DNA from: Perkinsus olseni
Lineage: Eukaryota; Perkinsozoa; Perkinsida; Perkinsidae
Reading direction: 5' to 3'
Assembly (NCBI GenBank): GCA_013115135.1
Contig: JABANP010000034.1
Span: forward strand, 62,001 to 126,000
Length of the DNA: 64,000 nucleotides
Position 1 is the first letter of the stretch. Each line of letters starts with the position of its first letter. The position numbers and the translations under genes were made by a program. Of this stretch, positions 22,225 to 32,984 are shown in pieces. The notes below the pieces were generated by a model that saw nothing but the letters and a program-made list of their open reading frames with translations, was not told where the DNA came from and made no database searches.

Positions 22225-23641
22225 GGGTACCCCAGACTTAGGCTCACCCTAACGCCGATCGAACCAAGATCGCACGAAGCCTTCAGTGGCCTCTATTCCG
22301 CAGGATCGCGGAGGTAGCCCGGTATTATCCATGGGACGGGAGCACCGGCCTTGATAGCCCCCCGATCGAGACGTAAGTACGTCATAGGAATGTGTGGCTG
22401 TGCACGGTGAGATTACTGTCACACCATCTCCTGTCTTGTTCACAACACCTTCTCAATGTTGACCATCCAAAACGCTGGGATTCAGTCAAAATAAAGTCCA
22501 TAGCCGACGTCGTTTCTTCGGTCCTCTCTCAGCGACAGCTCAGAGGAAGAAGACGATGGTCCTCCTCGTAAGCGACCGAGACTCGACTCGGGTGAGACAC
22601 TAGTGCGTTGAGTTAGATCATCTCTCCCCCTTCTCCAAGCAGACTTCGCTAAGGTAATCAGAAGGTTATCATCGATTAGGCACTGACGAGGCAAGCTGAA
22701 CGCACGATGGCAGACTCTCTTTCGGATGCCGTCGCTGTTCATGCATAACAAGATGTCTCGCTCTTTATCCATGACGCATGCTGTCGATGTTACTAACAGG
22801 ATGAGTCTCAGCTTCTGTGTTCACGAGTGCGAGACCGAGTCAAAAAACAGCGCTTATGCCTGGCCTCGCGTCTGATGCTCGTTTTATCCGCGCCTGACAG
22901 CTTCGAGCGAACGAGTGTTGTCACAGAGAAATGACATGATCACTGACAACAATGATGCGAACTTCGATGGGTCGCTATGTACCAGGGTTTGAATATCGCC
23001 GGCGAAAGACACTCGTACTAAACACAAGAATCAGTCCCACGTCTATAAAGGCTTAGGTGGCACGCTGATAAAGGCTACAGGGAGAGATTGCTCGAGTACC
23101 TGCGGGTATTCCGCAGTCGTCGGGTGGCCAGGGGAGTGGATGCCTGAACACAAGACAGCTTTCAAACTGGCAGAATAAAATAAATACTTCACGGGTTTTC
23201 ATTGTTCACATCACTTCAACACGCAGACCGTACTCCGAAGTCAATCACGCTTTGATACGATGAGCTCGTCCTCAACACAGATCCACATGATGTATCGAAT
23301 ATGCCGAAAAAGCTGGATAACGAGGCGTTAAGGCCGATTAAAGCAGTTGAATAGCTGCGTATATATCGTTCGAGCATCCTCGTGATTCGAATCAACAATT
23401 GATGTTATACGCGCTGCTTAGACCAGTCGCCAACCCCAGCCCCACGACTCACCGGCGCCATCATTCCGCTGGACGTTCTTATCGCCAAGGGCCTCGTCAT
23501 TACTGGAGTCTTCCATCGCTTTCAATATCATCGTCGCTTCCGCAATATGCCTCAGGGAGAACTGACATGAGTGTAATTTTTCCACGGCAACGATCCCACA
23601 AAGCATTGCACTGTTTGCAAGTCATGATCATCTCGACCCGT
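22225..23641. other. Intergenic after family B copy 3
   Basis: 1.4 kb. It contains the family B 3' flank block (about 22768-22830, CCATGACGCATGCTGTCGATG...). A plus-strand stretch at about 22526-22611 reads SDSSEEEDDGPPRKRPRLDS, an acidic run then a basic nuclear-signal-like run, ending in a stop; it may be the remnant of an exon. The minus frame 22482-22772 is antisense to it. Nothing else is supported. Confidence 0.4.
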
Positions 23642-24990
23642 TCAATGCCGCAATAGGCTGTATGACAGCGGAGAAGCCGTACTTTTGATCTCTGTGGACT
23701 CCCTCTCGGAGTCCAACCTCGATTCCTCATTCCTAGTCCTGGGCCTGGGTCTATTCACCCACGACTTCTCATTACGGTGGGTCGTCGGCCCCGTACGAGG
23801 AATCCTCGACCGCGAGAGCCTCGCCCTTTTAGCCTTCTGTACACACTCAAATCTGGCATCGAGTAATACCGCACGGGAAAAGCTGTGTTCGAAGACGGAC
23901 GAGGTAGTTCCAGGATCGAAGAACGGGTCCTACTCTCGCTCTTCCTCGTCGGATATCTTCTCCTTGAGCCGCTGTAGCCATCTTATGCGTCGCTGCTCCT
24001 GTTGGAGCCAGACAGACTCCTCGGCCCTTTTCACCGCTACGATATCCTCACTAGAAAATGAAGCTAGTGCTCCCGATGATGGCTGACTGCCCTGGCGAGA
24101 CGATGACGATCTCGAGGCATCAGGGCCAGTGCCGGGGTGCATCACCACTCGGTCTGTTCAATACTGGGATCAGTCGAGTACTGACAGTGTCTTGAGGCGA
24201 TCGGATGAGAGTATTCCAATACAACCCCTTTCCGTAAGCGAACTCATCTGCGCAACACAGCCGATTGACACACAGCATAGATTAATGACAACGGCATGAG
24301 GACGATCATGTAAGTCTTGCACGAGCAGTGTGTATCATAGCATGGAGGTCATCGGTACGGGAGATGATTTCGTCGAGACTAAGCCGATGGTCTCTTATCC
24401 GTCGCAACTTCTTTTCCATATCTTCCTCAATGACTAGGCTAGGTTTGGACCTAAGGCAAGTATCAGTCCGAGTCTGGAGGCCATTAGGAAGAGGAGGCCT
24501 ACGAAGTGCTGATTGCCCTCTCCTTCCTGTCAGTGTATCGCCTCTTGTCTCTGTACGACCTCGGAGTAGTGAACCCCGCAGATCGAGCTGTTGTCAAAGG
24601 AGTGGTGCTCCCCGTACGTTCTCGTGGAGTGGCATATTTCTGCAGCAACGCCGTATCCAAAGAAGGGCTAAAAGCCCTGGTGGAACGGGCCCGACTGCTC
24701 TTCCTGCCTTCACGCTTCTTGATAGGCAACGATCTGAGGTAAAAGCAGCGCAATATTCAGTGCATATGACACTGATCAGCCTCCTACGGTATCATATTAT
24801 CACTAGCACTAGGCCTATGGTCAAACACCCTTGGTGAACCGCTGTCCGGCATATAGAATGAGTCAGTCCACGAAGAAGAAGAAGGTCGGGCCCTGCTGTG
24901 ATAGGAGGATTGCTTCCTATTAGGGTAGTAGCACCAGGAGAGCTGACCCCCCATGCGGAGAAGTCTGGAGTAAATGCTAACAATCATCAC
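23642..24990 (-). CDS. Basic, Arg/Ser-rich protein with a short coiled coil
   Basis: Several exons join in frame across typical 45-60 nt introns: YMPDSGSPRVFDHRPSAS to SLPIKKREGRKSSRARS (intron about 24742-24796), RAISTS to SKPSLVIEEDMEKKLRR (about 24452-24502), then EEDMEKKLRRIRDHRLSLDE, a helical SVWLQQEQRRIRWLQRLKEK, and an Arg-rich end (RARLSRSRIPRTGPTTHRNE) closing with SYSLLRH* at 23642. The start is uncertain; 24990 is the outermost ATG. The composition (RS-rich, short coiled coil, basic) suggests a nuclear or cytoskeletal linker. No family is recognised. The join between about 24200 and 24320 is the weakest. Confidence 0.55.
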
Positions 24991-25084
24991 TTCCCAGTCG
25001 ATGCCGTCTCATATTGAAAACAAAAAACACTCACAAGACACGGACCGACCGTCCTAGCTGGCATGCCCACCAAAAGTCTCAGCC

Positions 25085-26670
25085 TCAGCCATCACTATCA
25101 TCGGAAAGCTCTCGAACTAGCACTCCATAGGGTCGTACATCCTCACTGTTCTCAATGACCCAATAGTCCTGTCGAGACTGGCACTGCCTCACAGCCGCTG
25201 GCCTTACCCTACACTGCAGCATGACGCCAACCCGTCTACCTTCCACCATTATTGTATCGCTATATACCCCAGCCGTGTCTGGATGAGGAGAGCAATATAT
25301 TCCTCGTGTTATCCCAACCTCCTGAGAGTAGTTCTGTCTAGTACCCGGTCTGATACCCCGTGCTAAGATGCCTGGCAAGTTGGCAGCACTAGTACCGTGG
25401 TAAGCTACAGCCCACTCTCTACCATCGGTGTTGGCCAAGCCAAGCCAGGAGTTATCACCAGAGTCGTAACGTCCACGAACTGCCACAGCGAACCTCTTCC
25501 AACCATGAGGTGGGAAGTATCTTTGCCCGCCACGCATCTCCACCCTCCCGCTGCTGCGAGTTCGTCGAAAGTCGGTATTGTAGGAATAGTCGAAGATATC
25601 TTCCCCAGCCTTAGCTGTCACCGTGAAGCCAGCCTTCTCCATGGCTGGTAGGAAAATCTTATTAAAGAACACTTCGTCGGTAAGCCAGTCGGCATGCGGC
25701 TCCCTCCTCCTGTCAGGCCTAGCCCGCGTCAACCATGGGTGATACTGCATCATCATCGCTGCTACGTCGTCATCATCCTCAGTATGCAGTACGGGATCGG
25801 TGACCCTACCATGCTCAGTTCTCAGGAGGGGACGGACTACCCCACCACTCTTCATCGATGTCATCCATCTAAAGTCCACCAACAACGTGTCACCACGTCC
25901 ATCGAAGAGGGGGATCCTAGCCCGAGTCGAGCACGAACCGTCCTTAAACAAACGGTAGAGCATCTCGATGTGTGCCGCAGTATTTTCCTTCACAAGCTTG
26001 AGGTCTCGGGTCTGTACTTCAAGCCATTTCCATTGTACCCCATCCGGAAGGCGTCTGGTCGGATCCGCCCGCACCTCTACTGGTGGTAGTATTCTCCTCA
26101 CTGGCCGGCCCATCCCTGTCGAGGAGTTGTACTGTATCATATCGATGAAGTTAATACGGTAATGATTGCCGGCTATGACCACACGGAAGTTAGCAAAATC
26201 TTGTACGAGGGCGCCCTGAGTGGCTGAGTTGAGGAAGGTTAGGTAGGAGGTCTCAAGCTCCCTCTCCACCGCCCAGGGGAACGGCCGCCACTCCTCGTTT
26301 CTGAAATGTCTCGCTCAAGCGCATATCATGAGAGAAGCGAGCTATACCTGTTCTTCCTCCACTCCCACTTAGAAACTACAATCTCAGCACTCTGGGGAGA
26401 TGTGACGGTGGCAGAAAGCGGAATCTGTCGGCCGCCAGGAAATAATGAGGGCTTAGCCTTCCGCGTGACGGGAGACACCACTATGATAGGCCTCAGAGGG
26501 CCCTGGAAGCTACTACTCGATCTACTGGACCCAGCATCATCATCATCGTGGTTGATGGAAGGCACGGCGTACCGGGCACCAGCTGGGGAGGAGGGGAAAC
26601 AACCCATCGAGGATGAGGGGAGGGTGACTACGGCATTCAAGGGGAGGATAAGGAACTCTGCGGAGAGCAT
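25085..26670 (-). CDS. WWE-WWE-ADP-ribosyltransferase-like protein
   Basis: Exon 1 is 26348-26670 (ATG, MLSAEFLILPLNAV), a 47-nt intron follows (26301-26347), and exon 2 is 25085-26300. The splice creates the first WWE domain: KWEWRKNR/NEEWRPFPWAVERELE through NHYRINFIDMIQYNSSTG. A second WWE-like unit follows (VQWKWLEVQTRD...IEMLYRLF...LLVDFRWMTS). After an acidic linker (EDDDDV) comes a ~130-residue C-terminal domain: GWKRFAVAVRGRYD, WLGLANTDG, AVAYHGTSAANLPGILARGI, GITRGIYCSPHPDTAGVYS, LQCRVRP, DVRPYGVLV. The His-Gly-Thr, the Gly-Ile-Tyr and the spacing resemble the PARP/ART fold (H-Y-E type), joined to WWE modules that in PARPs and Deltex bind iso-ADP-ribose. WWE assignment is strong; catalysis is inference, since I cannot place the acidic third residue with certainty. 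About 510 aa. Confidence 0.8.
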
Positions 26671-27080
26671 CTTGCCGAGTCCTTAACTCGATAGGGCCAG
26701 GTACTACTGCTGGTTCAGCAGTAGCAGGACTACGGTACAAGCTTACAACAATGCCGCATGAGGTTATCACTGAGCATCATCATCATGGTCTCCCCTCCCG
26801 AAGGGGAGGTACCATCACCGCTGGAGGACGGTGGAGCGGCAGGCGATGGTAAGGGGTGGTATTTGGGGAAGATCTAGTGCAGTGCGTGACAAGCCGTTAG
26901 CGTCAACCACGGGGTCGAGTGTATCAGCATGTACCTGGAACCAGGAGAGACAAAAGGCCCTGAAGGGAGGGTCTCAGAGCTCTCACCTCCACAGGGTCCT
27001 GTGGATGGTGATATCCCTGCAAGGAGGCTGGTATCTGCAGGGCTGATAACACCCGTGCATGACGGCATCTCCAGAGCTGT
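26671..27080. other. Intergenic
   Basis: About 410 bp between the WWE gene start and the 3' end of the EF-hand gene (both minus). The short overlapping frames (26874-27068 -, 26831-27046 +) are not supported. It should contain the WWE gene promoter and the EF-hand gene 3' UTR. Confidence 0.45.
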
Positions 27081-28496
27081 TCACTTGAAGCCTTCATGGA
27101 TCGAGGGTGTCGGGTATGCACACGGGACTAACCCCTCTGGTAGTATCATGTCTATAAAGTCATCTCGAGTGAATGTTACTTTACTGGCATCTTCAGCGAG
27201 CGTGTTCCTCCCCTTGAGTCTGACCAATACCCTATCAAGATCATTGAGATCATCAAGGGCGTCTGAGAAGAATCCCCTCAGCTGCCTCAGGTCCACCACC
27301 CCTCTGCCATTGTAATCTATCATGTCGAATAATCGTCTAAGTTCCATCAGCCTTTCCAAAGATATCTCAACTCCGTCGTGATGCAAGTCCCTCTCCCCTT
27401 GAGTCGGTCGTCTGCTTCCTACGACTAAGGTTGGCATCAGCGGCTCCCTGGTCGTCCGTGGTGAGCCCGGGTAATTTGCCCTTCATCCCTGGAACGACAG
27501 ATCTACTCGGCTGCCCGTTTGTTGCCGACGCGGAAGCCTCCAACTCCTGGAGGCTCCTATAGTATTCCCTATGCTCTTGCATGAGGTCCTCGATGGAGGC
27601 CTCTGAGCAGTTAGGCAAGAGTATGTGGAGGATATCTTTGAACCCCACGTAAGCCTTTAGTCTTTCCTCTGTGACGTGGGATACGATGTACTTGTGTGCC
27701 CAGGACATGAACTTTGTATTCACAGTTTTACCCGTCCGTTGCATCCGATTCACGTAGTCCTCCAGCTTTATGAAGGCAGAATTATCCGAGTCCAGTAGCC
27801 TGAAGACGTAGTGTAATCTCTCAACCTGTTTTATACTCATGGTCAACTCTTCAGAGGAAGTGTTCGCTGCGGCTCCTGCCAGCTTCAACCTCCGATTCCC
27901 AAGCAGGCTTAGCGATGTCATCTCCACCAAAGGCTGGCGTGGTAGCCAAGCCTTACGAGCCCCCAACTGTCCCTGCTCCCGTAGTACAGCCATCCACTCA
28001 GGCTCACCACTGATCGGCTGCGTCCCCTCATCCTCCTGATTGGCGTCTACTCCTATTACTTTAAGTTTAGTTATAACACTAGTCGAATAGTCAGGTAATG
28101 CCCCTGCAGGGGACGTGGCCATCAACTCACGGTAAGAGGGTATCTCAAGGTATCCTCCGACCCTGGCCACTCCAATGGCAACAGCGTCTGGGCTGATACC
28201 GGTCTCTTCCAGGAAGGCTAACTGAGCATTAACCGCCTCATTGCCGCAGGACCACGCCAAGCCAGCCACGAGCTCATCACTGTTAACTCTTCCCCTCCTA
28301 GAGTTCCCCTCATCCCGTGTGAGGAACTCCATGCATCGCTCCGCTGCGACTCCCGACACACCGAGGGTGCGGATGAGGTCCGCCTCGGTGGCTTCGACCC
28401 TCCGCAGGCCCAAGTGAATCTTGGCCGCTTCTGTGAGGGACTTTACCTGTAGGAGCTGCTCCCCCTAGAGTTGGTAGGGACCTCTACCTGAGCCAT
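27081..28496 (-). CDS. EF-hand-containing protein (about 440 aa)
   Basis: The main exon (about 27413-28464) encodes a helical protein with EF-hand-like units: RLHYVFRLLDSDNSAFIKLE (D-S-D-N-S loop, EF-hand spacing), then an IVSHVTEERLKAYVGFKDIL helix. A 48-nt intron (donor GTAGGAAG, acceptor CGGAG) switches frame into the last exon, joining NLS to LEISLERLMELRRLFDMIDYNGRGVVDLRQL, a second EF-hand-type loop, and ends at 27081. At the 5' end the frame is reached only through MAQ plus a 23-nt GT..AG intron (28465-28487) or an unseen upstream exon. Calcium binding is plausible for the D-S-D-N loop and doubtful for the D-Y-N-G loop. The gene lies tail-side of Rpb12 on the same strand. Confidence 0.65.
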
Positions 28497-28645
28497 GAGA
28501 AGAACGCCTGATGGATACAAGTTGCCATGCCGCCCCCCGACACCAACGCAGAAGTCATCTCTAAAGTGAGTAACGTGCTGCTGCTGCTTGACAATAGTGC
28601 AATAGACGACGATCATCATAGGAAACGGTATCATCATCATCGGCC

Positions 28646-29025
28646 CTATCGTGCCTCGTAGATACAGGGCCTCTGCTTCTGCCTTAGCTTGTATAATATA
28701 CGATGTCCACATTCGCGGCATCTTACCGCATCATGAGGTTTTATGTCGACGTACCTGTTGTTCACACACTATCATTACATGCCTTCCCACGACTCTTACG
28801 CTCCACACTCTCCACAGAGGTAAGTCACAGCGACTTGACTCTCAAGATCAGCAATACCCCCACCGAACATGCCAGCTGTATTGTTATCAGCGGCATCACC
28901 CCCAGCGGGAGGGTTATCAGCTCTCTGAAGTAGGAGAAGGGTCGTTTGAAAGACTCCTACAACCACCCAAAACCCTCTACTACCAATACTGCATCAAAGT
29001 CGAAACCTCCATCAGCAGTGGACAT
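28646..29025 (-). CDS. RNA polymerases I/II/III subunit Rpb12 (RPABC4)
   Basis: Three small exons: ATG at 29025 (MSTADGGFDFDAVL), then RADNPPAGG...VTYLCGECGA, then YVDIKPHDAVRCRECGHRIL...IYEAR* ending at 28646. The two introns (about 51 and 46 nt) have GT..AG ends and keep frame. The zinc-ribbon cysteines CGEC and CREC, the IKPHDAVRCRECGHRILYK core and the terminal E-A-R are diagnostic of Rpb12, a ~50-70 aa zinc-binding subunit shared by the three nuclear polymerases and contacting the Rpb3/Rpb11-type platform. The N-terminal ~40 residues are an extra, variable extension, common in this family. The gene is missed by long-ORF calling because another frame (28443-28721) is open over its last exon. 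Confidence 0.92.
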
Positions 29026-29210
29026 GGTGAGGGGCAATACTGAGAGATCTCACACTGACTAGCCATGACTGACGACGACCGACCTCTGCGCGGCAATTTA
29101 ATTTTGTGGCGCGCGAGAAACTCGATTTTTGGTGGGAAATGAAAACCTTTAAAAGAACGTGCGCTCAATGGATGTTGTCAGGTTTTTTAGCGGTAACTAC
29201 TATCCCCTAC
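29026..29210. promoter_or_regulatory. Short divergent promoter region (Rpb12 / membrane protein)
   Basis: 185 bp between divergent ATGs at 29025 (-) and 29211 (+). It has an AT-rich core (GGCAATTTAATTTTGTGG, and AAAACCTTTAAAAGAACG) flanked by GC-rich GCGCGC blocks. Both transcripts must start here unless trans-spliced leaders hide the true starts. Motif function is inference. Confidence 0.4.
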
Positions 29211-29646
29211 CATGACTGCCATTGTTAGTATCAGTCGTCTACTGGATGCCCTGGTCACTGGGGCCTTCGTCGTCTGTTTATCAGGACTGTCACTGTACTA
29301 TCCATCACGCTAGTTCCTGCTAGTATTGTTGTGCTCTAGATACGTGCTCAGCCTCTTCTATAAGTTCGTAGTGGTAACGGAGAGGGCTCGTACTGGAGTA
29401 TTCGGTAACTTCCTACAGAACTCGTTGCCCTTCAAGGTAGTTACATGCCTTGGGTTGATGGTCGTAGAGGAGTCCATCACTGATCTCTCTCAGCACAATC
29501 GTTTCGAGTACAACCTCACCCATGTGCTCCTCTTCGCCATTCTCATTACGCTATTCACGCTATGCCATCATAAGTACTTGGATGAGTTGGAGAAGAAGGA
29601 GAGTAAGTCAGGAAAGACGAAGGGCACTGGGAGCCGTAAGGAGTAG
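29211..29646 (+). CDS. Small multi-pass membrane protein (about 130 aa)
   Basis: Exon 1 starts MTAIVSISRLLDALVTGAFV; a 46-nt intron (GTACTATCC...GCTCTAG, about 29294-29339) joins GLSL to YVLSLFYKFVVVTERARTGV. Hydrophobic segments lie at about residues 12-35 (through the splice), 60-75 (PFKVVTCLGLMVVEE) and 90-108 (LTHVLLFAILITLFTLCHH). The tail is short, charged and Lys/Ser-rich (KKESKSGKTKGTG...RKE). Probably an ER or Golgi membrane protein; no family is recognised. Confidence 0.65.
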
Positions 29647-29822
29647 AAGTGACGAGGAGGACCGAGGACGAGAGTATGTTGAGGATTTCGATTATACCCA
29701 CTTCAACAGTATCGCGTTGGATGAGTATTCAATGCTCTCGCAATACGCCTCGGGAATGGGCGCTGTCTACTCCGGCATAGAGGACGTAGCATGGGAGATG
29801 TTCTCAGTTCTACGAATTCGTT

Positions 29823-32060
29823 ATGTCTACTCTGAGTAGTCTCAAGCTGCTTCCATCAAGTCCTGTCCTAAGGACTGGTATAGCGTCCTTATCTACTGCC
29901 CTCCGAGGCTTTGCCACGGCAGCCAGGACGACTAGTGATATCGAAACCACCGTGAAAGGCCTCATCAGTGACATTAAAACGAAGGAGAACGAGGATGTAG
30001 TACCTACTCGCCTATTGCCAGCGTTGTGACGTATCATTGCCTTCAGACTGGTGATGCTGACCCTTTGGCGGTCGCTAAGGTTGTAGAGGGAGCGAAGGTG
30101 GGTGAATTGGAAGAGCCTGTCCCTCTTAATAAAGCGAGTCTGGTTGATGCTGCAAAGGCTATTCAAGTAAGCCTAAGCACTAGTTCTGCAGTCGAAGTCT
30201 GGTTCTTGCGTCAGCCTACCCTTTATGATTCGGCAGTAAGCTCGCTGGTGGGCAAGCTGTGTGAGATTGATGCAGTGGTATCCTCTTTGGAGGACCTCAC
30301 CTCTACTCAAGGTAGCACCAGTTCACCGGCAGCCAATTACCACTACTCAGTTGTCCGTAGGCAGCGGGAGGGTTGGTCGTTATACCCCTGGTAATGGTAA
30401 AACTGCTGCCGTCATCACTGACGCCGATGAAGGGAATCTGTTGAAGGCCGTTACTGATAGGTGAGGTCCCTTCTCCAGATGATACTCTTGCCTACTCCTC
30501 TCAGCGCCATGGCAGTAGCCCTAGGATACTCTCCTGTTACGCTCTATTGCCCCGATGAGGTGGCCCCAGTGGCCCGAGTGCTCTTGGCTGGGCGTGGGGT
30601 AGAGGTCGTTACGAAAGAGGTCACTCCCAGTGCTGTCCAAGATGCCGCAGTGTAACAGGGGGAACGGGGTTGGGTTTAGGCCATGTTCCTTGTGTTCTAG
30701 AATCAGCTGTGCATCGAGCTGTCCTCGGTCATGCCTGTTCTCCGCGGATGATGACGTGACCTCACCAACGACGAAGGTGCAGGCGTTGGGACGATGGTCA
30801 CAAGGCCCCGCTTGGATGCGACTAGGGAGGCTCTTCAGTAGAGGCGACACTACCAGCAAGTAAGTCTTCGTCTTCAGTGCGGCATGTTGCTCCACTGTGC
30901 TTCCTCCTCCAGGTACGAGTTGCCGCTCTTAGCCGAGGACGCTCTCACCTTCTTGGAGCCCTCGAGCCAAAAGAAATTCATGGAAGTACTGGATGAGACT
31001 TTGGATGTCATCAGAAGTATAGCGAGTGAGTCTGGTGTCATCGAGCGTTCGGCGGATAAGGATGAGGTGAGTCTCGGCCGGGGGACGGCTCGTAGCGGGG
31101 CCTGAGGTCTCGGTGTACCAGACACGAGTGCGACATCTCTTGCTGGCCTCCCCCGAACCCTATGATGCTCTGGTCAAGACCGCTGTCCTGGACGCTACTA
31201 TGAAGGAGCTTGCCACTACCGATGATGAGGTAACTAGTGAACACATCTCATTTACATACTGCCCCTGCTGCAGGACACTAAAACAGTGCTACACTACGTC
31301 TCGTTGGGAGGGGCACCCATCGTGGACCCAGCTAAGAGCTTCAGTCGTTTTACATCTCGGAGTTTGGGCTGGCAGACCATCACGCACCCCTCATATGAGC
31401 ATCTATTGAGCTGGCTGAATGAGCATGGTATCCTCAGGGCTCAATGCTTGCGTTATCCCTCACAGGGACGCTTCTACTATCATCACTACCAGATACACGT
31501 ATGCCACAGTTCTACAGTACAGTGGACTATAAGCTCCTCCCTAAGGCGTTCACAGACTCTGTTGATGTGGTCAATGATAGGTTCCCCTTAGATGCTGTTC
31601 AACTATCGTGAGTGGCCTCAGTCATCCACTTCGTTGTAGTATCGTATTCTCAGATCGTTTTACGTCAACGATTTCCTTGACGGAGCTGAGGTCAACCTCT
31701 CCATGAGTGAGATGGTCAGAGATATCGTAAGCCTTTCACCCTGTGCTGCTGCCGCTGGACGGGCATCTTATCTTCGTGTAGACTACCAAGCCTCAGCCGA
31801 GGAATGATATGTTCGGCGGCTTTGACGATGATCTTGCAACAGATCCTATCACTGACTTGTCGCCTGATGAGGATTCTGCCGACGAGGCTGAGGTAGAAGT
31901 CACGTTCCTCGCTGGAAAGCGGCTAGTATCCTTGGCTTAGGACGATGAGCAGGATAAGGCAACAGCAGCTGATGACGTCTCGGAGGATGTCAACATAAAA
32001 GACAAGATCGTCAAAGAGTTCGATTCCATGAAAGACACCCCTGCCGAGAACAAGGCGTAG
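29823..32060 (+). CDS. Multi-exon protein with mitochondrial-type presequence, function unknown
   Basis: Exon 1 (29823-29996) begins MSTLSSLKLLPSSPVLRTGI...LRGFATAARTT: no acidic residues, Arg/Ser/Thr/Leu-rich, with the R-G-F-A-T-A form common in mitochondrial targeting peptides. The intron 29997-30046 joins NED to TGDADPLAVAKVVEGAKVGE. Later exons encode LSVGSGRVGRYTPGNGKTAA, then AMAVALGYSPVTLYCPDEVA and VARVLLAGRGVEVVTKEV, then ELPLLAEDALTFLEPSSQKK, KTVLHYVSLGGAPIVDP, and an acidic end reached through an intron before DDEQDKATAADDVSEDVN, closing at 32060. About 500-560 aa. No catalytic motif or family is recognised; a lineage-specific mitochondrial subunit is one possibility. Middle junctions are uncertain. 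Confidence 0.55.
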
Positions 32061-32187
32061 AGAAGCTACGCGTGGAGGGCTCCTGGATGGTCCTCATCAT
32101 TTGTTTCAAGAATGTTTCAGTGCAGGAACTTTATTTGTGGTGTTGTAATCAGAAGTGCGGTCTGCTGAGGTGCTGTATTATCCCCTC

Positions 32188-32468
32188 ATGGGTCAACAGC
32201 CATCTACAGTTGGACAGCAGGACGGGCTGGACAAGTCCCATCCGACTACTCAGCCTCTGCCATGTGAACCCGAACTCGATGAGTACTTAAAATGCTTGCA
32301 AAGGTGATGACCATCGTCGACTAACGCGAGCTGATCGGGCGTATCGATGATCACAGGACTCCTGCGAAGGAGGCGATACAGTGTGAGTCCATTCGAGAGG
32401 TATATAGCCGATGCATGCAGGAACGAGAGAAGCGACAGAAAGAGTCACCCGAGGAGGGTGGTGGATGA
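32188..32468 (+). CDS. Twin CX9C (CHCH-type) small protein
   Basis: Exon 1 (32188-32303) starts MGQQPSTVGQQDG and ends CEPELDEYLKCLQ; a 53-nt intron (GTGATG...GATCACAG, 32304-32356, with GACTAAC inside as a branch-point-like site) joins to TPAKEAIQCESIREVYSRCM...EEGGG*. The two cysteine pairs are both C-x9-C (C-EPELDEYLK-C and C-ESIREVYSR-C), the coiled-coil-helix-coiled-coil-helix pattern of proteins imported into the mitochondrial intermembrane space by the Mia40 relay, such as respiratory-complex assembly factors. About 75 aa, right for the class. Which assembly factor it is cannot be told. It follows a gene with a mitochondrial presequence on the same strand. Confidence 0.75.
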
Positions 32469-32984
32469 ATGATACTTGACGATGATCGATTGTTCAGTTT
32501 ATTGCTGGTTTCCACCACTACTTTGGGTTGCCGAGTTATATGTCTAGGAGCTTCGTGATCCATGAGAGTCTTTGATTCAGAGAAACGCAAGGCTTCGGAA
32601 CGAGATTGCAATAGGATGGAGGTCGGCCAACGTGATTTACTCTACGCAAAGATTCCGTCGCGGGTTAGGGTCTTGGGGGAGGGCGCGAGAAGGCCGCCAA
32701 GTTGCTGAAACTCATGAGTGGTGACTACGAAGAACCAAACAGTCGAGGATTGTAAATGAACATTAAACAAGACACCAGCAATGTGCATAAGCACAGATTA
32801 ACGAAATCATCGATCACTTCTGCCTAGATGCTCTTACGCTTCCGGTAACTGAAGATGAAGAGATAAGATATGAATGATTCGACCTACGAGGGTGTTTCAG
32901 TCCGGTGACTTCGAGACCGGCCTTATCGCCCAGGAACGAGTGCTTCACAGTCAGTCACACCGAAGGAAGACAGCTGTTTAAGGC
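32469..32984. other. Intergenic between convergent genes
   Basis: About 515 bp between the 3' ends of the CX9C gene (+) and CW gene 1 (-). No gene is supported. An in-frame continuation of CW gene 1 past its stop cannot be excluded, since a GTGAGCC donor-like site overlaps the stop codon. Confidence 0.4.

Noticed and set aside
25085..26670. Calling the ART-like protein a toxin
   Set aside because: No signal peptide; WWE modules point to an intracellular ADP-ribose role.
28443..28721. 92-aa minus-strand ORF (MPRMWTSYII...)
   Set aside because: It overlaps the Rpb12 last exon in another frame; the Rpb12 frame has diagnostic zinc-ribbon motifs and fitting splice sites.
28651..29043. 130-aa plus-strand ORF
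   Set aside because: Antisense to the spliced Rpb12 gene.
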